A stretch of 58,040 nucleotides of DNA from Bacillota bacterium. Lineage in GTDB: Bacteria > Bacillota > Sulfobacillia > JACIYH01. The first letter of the stretch is position 1, and each line of letters starts with the position of its first letter. The stretch is from contig JBFLXJ010000001.1 in the NCBI GenBank assembly GCA_040757085.1, forward strand, positions 1 through 58,040, read 5' to 3'. The notes under the pieces are model-generated. The model ran no database searches, was not told the origin of the DNA, and saw only the letters and a list, made by a program, of their open reading frames with translations. The translations under genes were made by a program, and so were the position numbers. This document shows positions 44,077 to 51,887 of the stretch, piece by piece.

Positions 44077-44427
44077 GTGATCATCGTCGAGGTGCGCCGG
44101 CGGGCGGGCAGGGTGGCGGGGTTCAGTGTGCGCGGGCACGCTGGGGCTGCCCCGCGCGGCAAAGATATCGTATGTGCGGCTGTCTCTGCCCTCACCCAGG
44201 CGGCCGTGGCCGGGCTGGAAGAACACCTGGGCCTGCGTCCCCGGGTTCTCATTGAGCAAGGGCGACTGGATTGCCAGCTTGCTCCCGGTGAGGAGGAAGA
44301 CCCGCGCGCACAGGCCATCCTGGCCACCATGGTGCTGGGATTGCAGGGGGTGGCGCAGGCGCAGCCCGGTCGCGTGCGGATGTCGCAGGTGGATGAAGAA
44401 GACACCGGCGCAGGCAGGCAATGCTGA
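44077..44427 (+). CDS. prp: Ribosomal-processing cysteine protease Prp
   Basis: 116 aa from the GTG at 44077. The catalytic pair is seen in VRGHAG (His21) and DIVCAAVSALTQ (Cys33), the invariant spacing of Prp. It removes the N-terminal extension of L27, whose gene is next. A hydrophobic dimer strand and the VLIEQGRLDCQL segment follow. Confidence 0.92.
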   Translation: MIIVEVRRRAGRVAGFSVRGHAGAAPRGKDIVCAAVSALTQAAVAGLEEHLGLRPRVLIEQGRLDCQLAPGEEEDPRAQAILATMVLGLQGVAQAQPGRVRMSQVDEEDTGAGRQC

Positions 44428-44497
44428 GAGGGTGTGACGAAAAACGGCGCCCGACCGTGCATGAAGGGTCGGTGGCCGGTGACAGGAGGTGAATACC

Positions 44498-44791
44498 ATG
44501 CGGGTTATCGATATCCAGTTGTTCGCCCACAAGAAGGGCGTGGGAAGCTCCCGTAACGGTCGTGACTCCCGGTCCAAGAGGCTGGGAGTGAAGGCTTCCG
44601 ACGGCCAGTGGGTCTCGGCCGGGAGCATCATCGTGCGCCAGCGGGGCACCCGGGTGGTGCCGGGAGTTAACGTAGGTGTGGGCCGGGATGACACCCTGTT
44701 CGCCCTGGCCGACGGGGTGGTCAGGTTCGGGTCCCGGGGCGATCGCAAGGTGGTAGGGGTGTTCCAGCCCGAGGCGGGACTCCAGGCGTAA
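44498..44791 (+). CDS. rpmA: 50S ribosomal protein L27 with Prp-cleaved extension
   Basis: 97 aa from the ATG at 44498, spaced correctly behind ACAGGAGGTGA; an in-frame GTG three codons earlier overlaps that site. The N-terminus MRVIDIQLF is a short extension ending in the Prp recognition sequence; cleavage after Phe9 would expose [15 protein letters not shown], the mature L27 end that reaches the peptidyl-transferase centre. This extended form is typical of Bacillota. Confidence 0.96.
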   Translation: MRVIDIQLFAHKKGVGSSRNGRDSRSKRLGVKASDGQWVSAGSIIVRQRGTRVVPGVNVGVGRDDTLFALADGVVRFGSRGDRKVVGVFQPEAGLQA

Positions 44792-44796
44792 CTCCC

Positions 44797-45804
44797 GTGC
44801 CGGACGGGATGTTCGTAGACGAGGCCCGCATATACGTGGAGGGTGGCGCGGGAGGCAACGGGTGTGTTGCCTTCCGGCGCGAAAAGTTCGTGCCCAGGGG
44901 AGGCCCTGCGGGCGGAGACGGCGGGCGCGGTGGTGACGTGCGCCTGCGAGCCGACCCGGGGCTTTCTACTTTGCTGGACTTCCACTACCGCCGCCATTTC
45001 CGCGCGGGCCGGGGGGAACACGGGTCGGGAGGAAACCGCACGGGAGCGGATGGGGAAGACGTCCTGATCCCCGTTCCCGTGGGGACCGTGGTGAGGGACG
45101 GAAGCACCGGGGAGGTGCTCGGTGACCTGGTGGAACCAGGCCAGGAGCTGGTGGTGGCGCGGGGAGGCCGGGGGGGATGGGGCAACGCGCGCTTTGCCTC
45201 GCCTCGCAACCGTGCGCCGCGCCGGGCAGAGCCGGGGCAGCCCGGAGAGGCTCGCTGGTTACGGCTGGAACTGAAGCTGCTGGCCGATGCGGGGCTGGTG
45301 GGTCTGCCCAACGCGGGCAAGTCCAGCATCCTCGCCAGGGTATCGGCTGCGCGGCCCAAAGTGGCCGATTACCCCTTCACCACCCTGGAGCCCTCGCTGG
45401 GGGTGGTGGCCGTTCCGGGAGGCGGCAGCTTCGTCCTGGCCGACATTCCCGGACTCATCGAGGGGGCCCATGCGGGAAAGGGCCTGGGGCACCGGTTCCT
45501 GCGCCACATCGAGCGCACCCGCGTACTGGTGCACGTGCTGGATCTGGGCGCTCCCCCGGAACGGGAGTTGTATCGGGATTACCTCACGATCAACCGGGAA
45601 CTCGAGCAGTATCACCCCGACCTGGCCCGGCGTCCCCAGGTGGTGGTAGCCAATAAGGTGGATCTGCCGGGGGCGCGGGAGAGATTGCGGGAACTGAGGG
45701 AGCGGTTGGGGCACGTGCATGCGGTGTCCGCCCTCACCGGAGAAGGGATTCCCGAGATGATCGTCGAAGTGGCGCGCGTTCTTGCCGGGCGTGAGCGGCC
45801 ATGA
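44797..45804 (+). CDS. obgE: Obg family GTPase
   Basis: 335 aa; GTG at 44797 or ATG at 44809 ([18 protein letters not shown], the normal start). The Gly-rich Obg fold spans about 5-160, then the G domain with P-loop GLPNAGKSS (169-177), switch [23 protein letters not shown] and SAL. It lacks the C-terminal OCT domain of Bacillus Obg. Acts in 50S assembly and stress control. Its 3' end contains the nadD promoter. Confidence 0.95.
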   Translation: MPDGMFVDEARIYVEGGAGGNGCVAFRREKFVPRGGPAGGDGGRGGDVRLRADPGLSTLLDFHYRRHFRAGRGEHGSGGNRTGADGEDVLIPVPVGTVVRDGSTGEVLGDLVEPGQELVVARGGRGGWGNARFASPRNRAPRRAEPGQPGEARWLRLELKLLADAGLVGLPNAGKSSILARVSAARPKVADYPFTTLEPSLGVVAVPGGGSFVLADIPGLIEGAHAGKGLGHRFLRHIERTRVLVHVLDLGAPPERELYRDYLTINRELEQYHPDLARRPQVVVANKVDLPGARERLRELRERLGHVHAVSALTGEGIPEMIVEVARVLAGRERP

Positions 45805-45810
45805 TATAAT
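45782..45810 (+). promoter_or_regulatory. Promoter upstream of nadD
   Basis: TTGCCG (45782-45787), 17-base spacer, TATAAT (45805-45810) at the end of obg. Gives the nadD gene group a start independent of rplU. Predicted from consensus only. Confidence 0.6.
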
Positions 45811-45846
45811 CGCTTCTGTAGACTACCGTTTCGGCAGGTTGATCGA

Positions 45847-46554
45847 GTGAGCCAATCCGTTCCGGATAATATCGGTATCATGGGTGGGACCTTCGACCCC
45901 ATCCACCTGGGGCACCTGGTGACTGCAGAGACAGCTCGCCAGGCTTTTCATTTGCGCAAGGTTATCTTCGTGCCCGCGGGCAGGCCGCCTCACAAAGAAG
46001 GACGGGTGATTACGGAGGCGGGAGACCGGTACCTGATGACCGTGCTGGCCACCATCTCCCACCCCGATTTCTATGTAGACCGCATCGAGATCGACCGGGA
46101 AGGCCCTTCTTACAGCGTGGATACGGTGGCGTACTTCAGGGAGCAGTATCCGGACAGCAACCTGTATTTCATTACGGGTGCCGATGCGGTACTGGAGATC
46201 TGTTCCTGGCACAACTGTCACCGCCTGCTCTCTATGTGCCGGGTCGTGGCGGCCACCAGGCCCGGCTACGACCTGGCCGGTTTGAGCCGGCTCGCGGATG
46301 TAGTGGGGGAAGAACTTTTCTGCCGCATTGTCCCCCTGGAGGTACCTGCGCTGGCCGTGTCCTCGAGCGACCTGCGCAGACAGGTGGCTGAAGGGAAGTC
46401 CATCAGGTACCTGGTACCCCAGGCTGTGGAAGAATACATCCATAAGCACGGGTTGTACCGCAGGCCCCGAGAGCGCCGGGCGGCTGCTGATTGGGGCGTG
46501 GTTCACATAGAAGGGCCCATCTTGACAGGAAAGGCAGGTGAAGAGGATGGTTAG
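45847..46554 (+). CDS. nadD: Nicotinate-nucleotide adenylyltransferase
   Basis: 235 aa, GTG start with a weak ribosome site. GGTFDPIHLGHL (14-24) has the HxGH motif of nucleotidyltransferases; FVPAGRPPHK and the late VSSSDLRRQVAEGKSIRYLVP are NadD signatures. Makes nicotinic-acid adenine dinucleotide in NAD synthesis. The last 30 residues extend past the usual end and overlap the following gene by eight bases. Confidence 0.94.
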   Translation: MSQSVPDNIGIMGGTFDPIHLGHLVTAETARQAFHLRKVIFVPAGRPPHKEGRVITEAGDRYLMTVLATISHPDFYVDRIEIDREGPSYSVDTVAYFREQYPDSNLYFITGADAVLEICSWHNCHRLLSMCRVVAATRPGYDLAGLSRLADVVGEELFCRIVPLEVPALAVSSSDLRRQVAEGKSIRYLVPQAVEEYIHKHGLYRRPRERRAAADWGVVHIEGPILTGKAGEEDG

Positions 46555-46804
46555 GACCCTGTACGTGGGAAACCTGCCGTGGGCTACCACGGAGGAGGAA
46601 CTCGCCCGCGCGTTCTCGGCCTATGTGGAAGTTCGCGGTTGCCGCATCATCACCGATCGTGAAACCGGACGTTCCCGTGGTTTCGGGTTCGTGGAGGTAG
46701 ATGAGGGCGACGTGGAGAAGGCCGTACACGCGATGAACGGCGCCATTATCGGCGGCCGGGAGATTGTGGTCAACGAGGCCAGACCGCGGCAGAACAAGTA
46801 CTGA
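46547..46804 (+). CDS. Single-RRM RNA-binding protein
   Basis: 85 aa from the ATG at 46547 after AGGTGAAGAGG. RNP2 is LYVGNL (4-9), RNP1 is RSRGFGFVEV, with the ending GGREIVVNEARP. These small RRM proteins are known from cyanobacteria and some other bacteria and bind RNA; the targets are unknown. Followed immediately by an intrinsic terminator. Confidence 0.92.
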   Translation: MVRTLYVGNLPWATTEEELARAFSAYVEVRGCRIITDRETGRSRGFGFVEVDEGDVEKAVHAMNGAIIGGREIVVNEARPRQNKY

Positions 46805-46828
46805 GACCTATCGCACCCAGAAACGAAT

Positions 46829-46864
46829 GCCTCTCTTGCCAGGCCCCAAGGGAGGCTTCGTTTT
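46829..46864 (+). terminator. Terminator after the RRM protein gene
   Basis: GCCTCTCTTG (46829-46838) pairs with CAAGGGAGGC (46847-46856), one G-U pair, loop of eight bases, then TTCGTTTT. A standard intrinsic terminator. Confidence 0.8.
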
Positions 46865-46906
46865 GCGGCGAGGAGGGATTCCCGGACGGAGTACCTGGAA
46901 GCGGCT

Positions 46907-47545
46907 GTGGCGAGGCGGCTTCCCGCCCACAGGTGGGCCCACAGTTTGGGAACTGCTACCGTGGCGCGGGAACTCGCTCCCCGGTTGGGAGCTGATCCTG
47001 CCAAAGCGTGGATCGCCGGGCTGGTGCACGACATCGCCCGTGACCTGCCCGCGGGAGAACTGTTGTCGCTGGCAGGGTGTTTTGGTATACTGGTTGACAC
47101 GGTGGAACGGGAGGCGCCCGAACTCCTCCACGGGCCGGTGGGGGCGGAACTGGCACGACGGGAGTTGGGTGTGGACGACCCGGAAATCCTGGATGCCGTG
47201 GCGCGGCACACGGTAGGCGGGGCGGGGTTGCGCCCGCTTTCGCTTCTGTTGTATCTGGCCGACTTCATAGAGCCGAACCGGGATTTCCCCGGGGTGGAGG
47301 AAGTGCGGCAGACGGCACGCAGGGACCCGGAACTGGCGGCACTTTGGACCATGGAAAAGACACTGACGTACCTGTTCCGGGAGGGCCTGCCTGCCCACCC
47401 GGCGACGCTGGAGGGTCGCAACTTCCTGTTGTCCAGGTTGGTCAAGGAGGGTCGGTGGCGTCCCTGGGGAGGCGGGGCTCAGGATGCCCGGTGTCATGAT
47501 CGAGCCCACGCGGGCAGCAACGAGACTCGGACGGAAAAGGAATAA
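46907..47545 (+). CDS. yqeK: YqeK-type HD-domain hydrolase
   Basis: 212 aa from a GTG at 46907. HD-domain ligands: HRWAHSLGTA (His12), VHDIARD (His41-Asp42), LHGPVGAELAR, and DFIEPNRDF. YqeK enzymes cleave diadenosine tetraphosphate in B. subtilis relatives. There is no ATG/GTG/TTG between the upstream stop at 46802 and 46907, though AGGAGG sits at 46871; a CTG at 46895 would add four family-like residues (LEAA), so the true start is uncertain. The C-terminus overlaps the LCP gene by 62 bases. In Bacillota this gene usually follows nadD. Confidence 0.87.
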   Translation: MARRLPAHRWAHSLGTATVARELAPRLGADPAKAWIAGLVHDIARDLPAGELLSLAGCFGILVDTVEREAPELLHGPVGAELARRELGVDDPEILDAVARHTVGGAGLRPLSLLLYLADFIEPNRDFPGVEEVRQTARRDPELAALWTMEKTLTYLFREGLPAHPATLEGRNFLLSRLVKEGRWRPWGGGAQDARCHDRAHAGSNETRTEKE

Positions 47546-48851
47546 GCCGGGCCGCCGGCCGTGGAAGTGGGTACTGCTGGGGGTGCTGATGCTGCTGGCC
47601 GGCTGGGTGGGGTGGGCCGGCTATATGACGTACGCCGGCCTGCGCCAGGGGCTGGGTACGGGGGAGGGTGAGGTGGCGCCTCCCCTGGTGGAACCGGGAT
47701 CCCGCGTGAACGTGCTTGTGCTGGGCCTGGATTTCCAGTTGGATGCCCATGGCAAACCCATCACGGACTGGCGGCGATCCCGTGGGCGTGCTGACACGAT
47801 TATGCTGGTCAGTTTTGACCTGGAACGCAGGGAAGTGGGTGTACTTTCCTTGCCCCGCGACTCCCGCGTGGAGATTCCCGGCCACGGTTCCGAAAAGCTC
47901 AACGCCGCCCACGTCTACGGGGGGCCAGGCCTGGCCATGCGCACGGTGGAGGAACTCACGGGGGTCCCCGTTCATTACTACGTGCGCACCAGTTTCGATG
48001 GTGTGGCCCGCCTGGTGGACCTGCTGGGCGGGGTGGAATTCGATGTGCCCCGGGACATGCATTACGAGGATCCCTACCAGAACCTGTACATCCATCTCAA
48101 GGCGGGGCGGCAGGTGCTTGACGGGGAAGCGGCAGTGAAACTCCTTCGCTTCCGGCAGTACCCGGATGGGGACATAGAGCGCATCCGCGTGCAACAGGCC
48201 TTCGTGATGGCGGCGGCCAGGAAGGCCCTTTCCGTGGTCACGCTGGCCCGGTTACCTTTCCTGGTGGATGATGTGCTGGCCTGTGTGGAAACCAACGTGC
48301 CGGCGGGCAGGGTCCTGGCCCTGGCCCGGCTGGGATTGAGTCTGGACCCGGATGCCATACGGATGGGTACCGCTCCCGGGGTGCCCCGGGACATCGGGGG
48401 AGTGAGTTACTGGATCCTGGACCAGGTGGGGCTGGCCCGCACCGTACGACAGGTACTGTACGGGATCGAGTACCCCGTACTGGTGGAGGTGTTAAACGGC
48501 AGCGGACGACCTGGTCTGGCAGCTCGAGCCGGCGACATCCTGCGTAAGCAGGGGTTCTCCGTAGTGCGCATCGGTAACGCCAGCGGGGAGCACCGCCGTA
48601 CCGTAATCCAGGTGCGCGGGGCCGGTGATCTGGAGGCCGATGCGGTGGCAGCCGCATTGTCGGGCATGGTGAGCCGGCCCGCCGTGCAGAGGTTACCCAG
48701 TGAGGCCAATGGTGAGGCCGGAGGACAGGGTCGCAGTCAGGCCGGTGGGCAGGGTGGCGAACAGGGCACACCCTCCCGGGACGGCAGCGGAACCGCCCAG
48801 CTTACCGTGATCCTGGGCGACGATGTAGCGGCACCGGGGAGTGAACCATAA
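47484..48851 (+). CDS. LytR-CpsA-Psr (LCP) family cell-wall ligase with LytR_C domain
   Basis: 455 aa. Basic N-terminus and one membrane helix (about 28-52). The LCP domain contains RADTIMLVSFDLERREVGVL, the polar LPRDSRVEIPG motif, YGGPGLAMRTVEELTGVPV and the Arg-rich LLRFRQYPDGDIERIRVQQ. A LytR_C domain (about 330-400, VLVEVLNGSGRPGLAARAGD) and a Gly/Gln-rich tail follow. LCP enzymes transfer teichoic-acid-like polymers from undecaprenyl lipid to peptidoglycan. ATG at 47484; a second ATG four codons later is possible. Confidence 0.92.
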   Translation: MPGVMIEPTRAATRLGRKRNKPGRRPWKWVLLGVLMLLAGWVGWAGYMTYAGLRQGLGTGEGEVAPPLVEPGSRVNVLVLGLDFQLDAHGKPITDWRRSRGRADTIMLVSFDLERREVGVLSLPRDSRVEIPGHGSEKLNAAHVYGGPGLAMRTVEELTGVPVHYYVRTSFDGVARLVDLLGGVEFDVPRDMHYEDPYQNLYIHLKAGRQVLDGEAAVKLLRFRQYPDGDIERIRVQQAFVMAAARKALSVVTLARLPFLVDDVLACVETNVPAGRVLALARLGLSLDPDAIRMGTAPGVPRDIGGVSYWILDQVGLARTVRQVLYGIEYPVLVEVLNGSGRPGLAARAGDILRKQGFSVVRIGNASGEHRRTVIQVRGAGDLEADAVAAALSGMVSRPAVQRLPSEANGEAGGQGRSQAGGQGGEQGTPSRDGSGTAQLTVILGDDVAAPGSEP

Positions 48852-48863
48852 CGGCGCAGGGGA

Positions 48864-49250
48864 GTGAGCCGTAACTTGGAAGCTCTCGAACTGGCCCTGC
48901 TGGCGGCACGAGCCGCGGAGGACAGGAAGGCCAGGGACGTCATGGTCATGGAGATGCGAGAACTCACTACGGTGACAGACTACTTTGTGCTGGCCAGCGG
49001 GCGTACCCCCATACAGGTGCGCGCCATTGCTGACCATGTGGAGGACGAAGCCTCCCGGCGGGGGGCCCGTTTGCTCCACCGGGAAGGGTACGAGCGTGGT
49101 CGATGGGTGCTGCTGGACTACGGTGACGTGGTCGTCCATGTCCTGTGTGAGGAAGAGCGAAAGTTCTATGCCCTCGAGCGCCTGTGGGGTGACGCCCCGG
49201 TTGTATACAGTGCCGGCAGCCCGGCGCTGGCGGTAGAGAGCGGGAATTGA
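48864..49250 (+). CDS. rsfS: Ribosome silencing factor RsfS
   Basis: 128 aa. Nearly every conserved block is present: AEDRKARDVMVMEMRELT, TDYFVLASGRTPIQVRAIAD, and GYERGRWVLLDYGDVVVHV. It binds L14 and keeps 50S and 30S subunits apart during starvation. GTG at 48864 assumed; TTG four codons later is an alternative. The stop overlaps the next gene's TTG. Confidence 0.94.
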   Translation: MSRNLEALELALLAARAAEDRKARDVMVMEMRELTTVTDYFVLASGRTPIQVRAIADHVEDEASRRGARLLHREGYERGRWVLLDYGDVVVHVLCEEERKFYALERLWGDAPVVYSAGSPALAVESGN

Positions 49251-50590
49251 CGGTGCGCCCCTTACGTGTCATCCAGGACAGTCCGGCCCGGGTGCTGGTG
49301 GTCGGTTTTGCCGCCGTGATTGCGGTCGGCACCCTGCTTTTGATGATTCCCGCTGCTACTGCGCCCGGGCGGCGCACGGACTTCCTCACCGCGCTTTTTA
49401 CCGCCACCTCTGCCACCTGCGTGACGGGACTGGTGGTGGTGGACACGGCCACCCACTGGTCCTGGTTGGGGCACGTGATCATCGCCTGCCTCATCCAGGT
49501 GGGAGGGCTGGGCATCATGACCATGTCCACGTTCTTTGCCCTGCTCATAGGCAAGCGAATTACTCTGCGGGAGAGGCTGGTGATGCAGGAGGCACTGGGA
49601 CGGTTTACCGCGGCCGGTATCGTCCGCCTCGTGCGCCTGGTCCTGCTGACCACCGCCCTCTGTGAAGGCCTGGGCACCCTGCTGCTGTTTTCCCAGTTGG
49701 TGGGGCGGTATCCGGCCCCGCGTGCCCTCGCCCTGGCGGCCTTCCACAGCATCTCGGCCTTCAACAATGCGGGATTCGACCTGTTCTCGGTGAGCCTGCA
49801 GCCGTTCGTGGACGATGCCGGGGTGGTGCTGGTGGTCGCTGCTCTTATCATTCTGGGAGGCCTGGGATTCGTGGTTCTGGCTGACTTGTGGGGTATCCGG
49901 AGGGGTCACTGGCGGCCCACCCTGCACACCTTCCTGGTGCTCAGGGTTACCGCCCTCCTCATTCTGTTTGGCACCCTGTTCATCCTGGTGCTGGAGTGGA
50001 ACAATCCCCTCACCCTGGGCCCGCTTTCCTTGAAGGGGAAAATCCTGGCTGCGCTGTTCCAGGCAGTCACCCCCCGTACGGCCGGCTTCAGTGTGGTCCC
50101 GGTGGGGGGGCTAACCGTCCCCACCCTGCTGCTGACCATCATCTTCATGTTCGTGGGAGCTTCGCCGGGAGGCACCGGCGGGGGAGCCAAGACCACCACC
50201 GTTGCTTCCCTGGTGCTGGCCGTTTGGGCCACGGTGCGGGGGTACCCGGAAATAACGGTGCATGAGCGCAGGTTGCCCTGGGACGTGGTGCAGAGGGCAC
50301 TGGCCATCACCTTCATTTCCCTCGCCCTGGTGATGGCCGTGAGCATGGCACTGAGTCTGACCGAAGGGGGCGAGTACCTCCCCCTGCTCTTTGAAGCCAC
50401 GTCGGCATTCGGCACCGTGGGGTTGTCCACCGGGGTGACGCCTGACCTTTCCGTGCCGGGACGCCTGCTCATCATCCTGACCATGTTCGCGGGGCGGGTG
50501 GGTCCTCTCACGCTGGCGATCGCGCTCGCCAAGCGTGCCCGTCCCCTGCCGCCCCTGCACTACCTGGAGGAGAAAGTGGCCGTGGGTTGA
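49247..50590 (+). CDS. ktrB: KtrB/TrkH family potassium transport subunit
   Basis: 447 aa, four M1-P-M2 repeats. Selectivity-filter loops: TSATCVTGL, AFNNAGFDL, TPRTAGFSV and SAFGTVGLSTG, each with the key Gly or its neighbour. K+ enters through a pore gated by the KtrA ring encoded next. A TTG at 49247 overlaps the rsfS stop; GTG at 49253 is equally plausible. Confidence 0.93.
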   Translation: MTVRPLRVIQDSPARVLVVGFAAVIAVGTLLLMIPAATAPGRRTDFLTALFTATSATCVTGLVVVDTATHWSWLGHVIIACLIQVGGLGIMTMSTFFALLIGKRITLRERLVMQEALGRFTAAGIVRLVRLVLLTTALCEGLGTLLLFSQLVGRYPAPRALALAAFHSISAFNNAGFDLFSVSLQPFVDDAGVVLVVAALIILGGLGFVVLADLWGIRRGHWRPTLHTFLVLRVTALLILFGTLFILVLEWNNPLTLGPLSLKGKILAALFQAVTPRTAGFSVVPVGGLTVPTLLLTIIFMFVGASPGGTGGGAKTTTVASLVLAVWATVRGYPEITVHERRLPWDVVQRALAITFISLALVMAVSMALSLTEGGEYLPLLFEATSAFGTVGLSTGVTPDLSVPGRLLIILTMFAGRVGPLTLAIALAKRARPLPPLHYLEEKVAVG

Positions 50591-50669
50591 AAATCTCCAG
50601 GGTGACCGCGGGGGGCTGCCCGAGTCGCAAGGAAAGCGATAATATTTGAAGGCGGGCAGGGATGAGCGC

Positions 50670-51347
50670 ATGAGAGAGTTCGCTGTGCTGGGGTTGGGAC
50701 GCTTCGGGAGTGCAGTGGCCAAGGCCCTGTTCGAACAGGGACATTTCGTGCTGGGCGTGGACACCGACGAGGCGAAGGTGGCTGCCATCAGCCAGTGTTG
50801 CTCACGGGCGGTGCGGGCCGACGTCACCGACGAGGAGGCGCTGCGGGCGCTGGCCATCTGGGAGTACGACGCGGTCGTGGTGGCCATGGGCAACCTGCAG
50901 GTCAGCCTGCTTACCACCATCCTCCTCAAAGAGATGGGCACCAAGTACGTCATCGCCAAGGCCGCCTCGGAGATCCACGGAAAAGTGCTCCGCAAGCTGG
51001 GAGCGGACCGGGTGGTGTTCCCCGAGCGTGACATGGGGGTGCGGGTGGCCCGCAATCTCACCGCCTTCCGGGTGGTGGACCACCTGGAAGTGTCCCCCGA
51101 GTTCAGCCTCGTGGAACTCACCGCCGGCAAAGAAATGGCCGGCAAGACCTTACGCCAGCTCAGCCTGCGCGCTCGGTACGGGGTCAACGTCCTCATGATA
51201 AAAAAGGGCCAGGAGGCCACATATCTGCCTCTGGCGGACGAAGTGGTGAACGAAGGCGACGTGCTGGTGGTGGCGGGTCGCAACGAGGCGCTGGCCCGCT
51301 TCGAGAAGGTGCTGGAAGAGGCAGCCCGCGTCGGCCACCTTCCCTAG
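50670..51347 (+). CDS. ktrA: KtrA/TrkA-type potassium-channel regulator (RCK)
   Basis: 225 aa from the ATG at 50670. RCK_N Rossmann start FAVLGLGRFGSAVAKALFEQG with the acidic end of strand 2 (GVDTDEAKV), then RCK_C (about 140-220, EFSLVELTAGKEMAGKTLRQ; DEVVNEGDVLVVAGRNEAL). It binds ATP/ADP or cyclic dinucleotides and gates KtrB. 79 bases after ktrB; same operon. Confidence 0.94.
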   Translation: MREFAVLGLGRFGSAVAKALFEQGHFVLGVDTDEAKVAAISQCCSRAVRADVTDEEALRALAIWEYDAVVVAMGNLQVSLLTTILLKEMGTKYVIAKAASEIHGKVLRKLGADRVVFPERDMGVRVARNLTAFRVVDHLEVSPEFSLVELTAGKEMAGKTLRQLSLRARYGVNVLMIKKGQEATYLPLADEVVNEGDVLVVAGRNEALARFEKVLEEAARVGHLP

Positions 51348-51396
51348 CCCGCGTAGCCGGTGCCGCGATTCCAAATTTAGTGGACTTGCGTTTTCC

Positions 51397-51425
51397 TTGA
51401 CGGCTGCGACGGTCCGTCATATAAT
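51397..51425 (+). promoter_or_regulatory. leuS leader promoter
   Basis: TTGACG (51397-51402), 17-base spacer, perfect TATAAT (51420-51425). Transcription start near 51432. Everything downstream, including tRNA-Ala, should be on this transcript. Confidence 0.85.
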
Positions 51426-51687
51426 ACGGCTTGAACTGCATTAACGCGAACGGCCGTGATGGGGAGCAGTAGGCCGTGGCTGCCCGGTCAGAGAGCCGGT
51501 GGGTGGTGCAAACCGGTCGAGCGGCAGGCCGAACTCACCCCGGAGCCGATGCAGCGAAGGGCCCGTCGGGTGCGTGAGGGAATGAGCTGGCTTCCAGTTC
51601 ACCAGGTTGCCTCACGCGGGGATGCGGGAGGGCTCGGGTAGCTGCAACCGGGTCGATGCCCGTTACAGCCATGAGTGGATAAAGCGT

Positions 51688-51763
51688 GGGGCCGTAGCTC
51701 AGTTGGGAGAGCGCATGAATGGCATTCATGAGGTCGTGGGTTCGACTCCCATCGGCTCCACCA
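51688..51763 (+). tRNA. tRNA-Ala (anticodon GGC)
   Basis: Full cloverleaf of 76 bases including encoded CCA. Acceptor GGGGCCG/CGGCTCC with the alanine identity pair G3-U70; D arm GCTC/GAGC; anticodon arm CATGA/TCATG around loop ATGGCAT (anticodon GGC, reading GCC and GCU); T arm GTGGG/CCCAT with TTCGACT; discriminator A73. Every expected pair is present, so it should be a working tRNA. It lies inside the leuS T-box leader. Confidence 0.96.
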
Positions 51764-51805
51764 GAGTTTTTCTTGCTTTATCAAGCGGGGTGGTACCGCG
51801 GGAGG

Positions 51806-51836
51806 ATTCCCGTCCCCATGGGGGACGGGAATTTTT
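51806..51836 (+). terminator. Intrinsic terminator of the leuS T-box
   Basis: ATTCCCGTCCCC, loop ATG, GGGGACGGGAAT: a perfect 12-bp stem, followed by TTTT. It competes with the antiterminator formed by the T-box core at 51789-51801. Confidence 0.92.
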
Positions 51837-51887
51837 CGTAGCCAGGGCGGTTTTCCCGGGGTGCCCTCCATCAGGGGAGGTAGTGAG

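Larger units (their letters stand above)
51432..51840 (+). promoter_or_regulatory. T-box leader of leuS containing an embedded tRNA gene
   Basis: Stem I begins near GATGGGGAGCAGTA (51458), with the distal motif CAGAGAGCC (51489) and loop GGGTGGTGCAAACC. The specifier loop has GAA-CTC-A, so the specifier is Leu CTC at 51534-51536. The conserved block CGTTA is at 51661-51665, followed by TGAGTG. The T-box core GGTGGTACCGCGG is at 51789-51801. Between them the linking hairpin has arms GATAAAGC (51678-51685) and GCTTTATC (51775-51782) that enclose a complete tRNA-Ala. From CGTTA to the core is 128 bases, against 37 in the valS T-box here. Confidence 0.88.
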
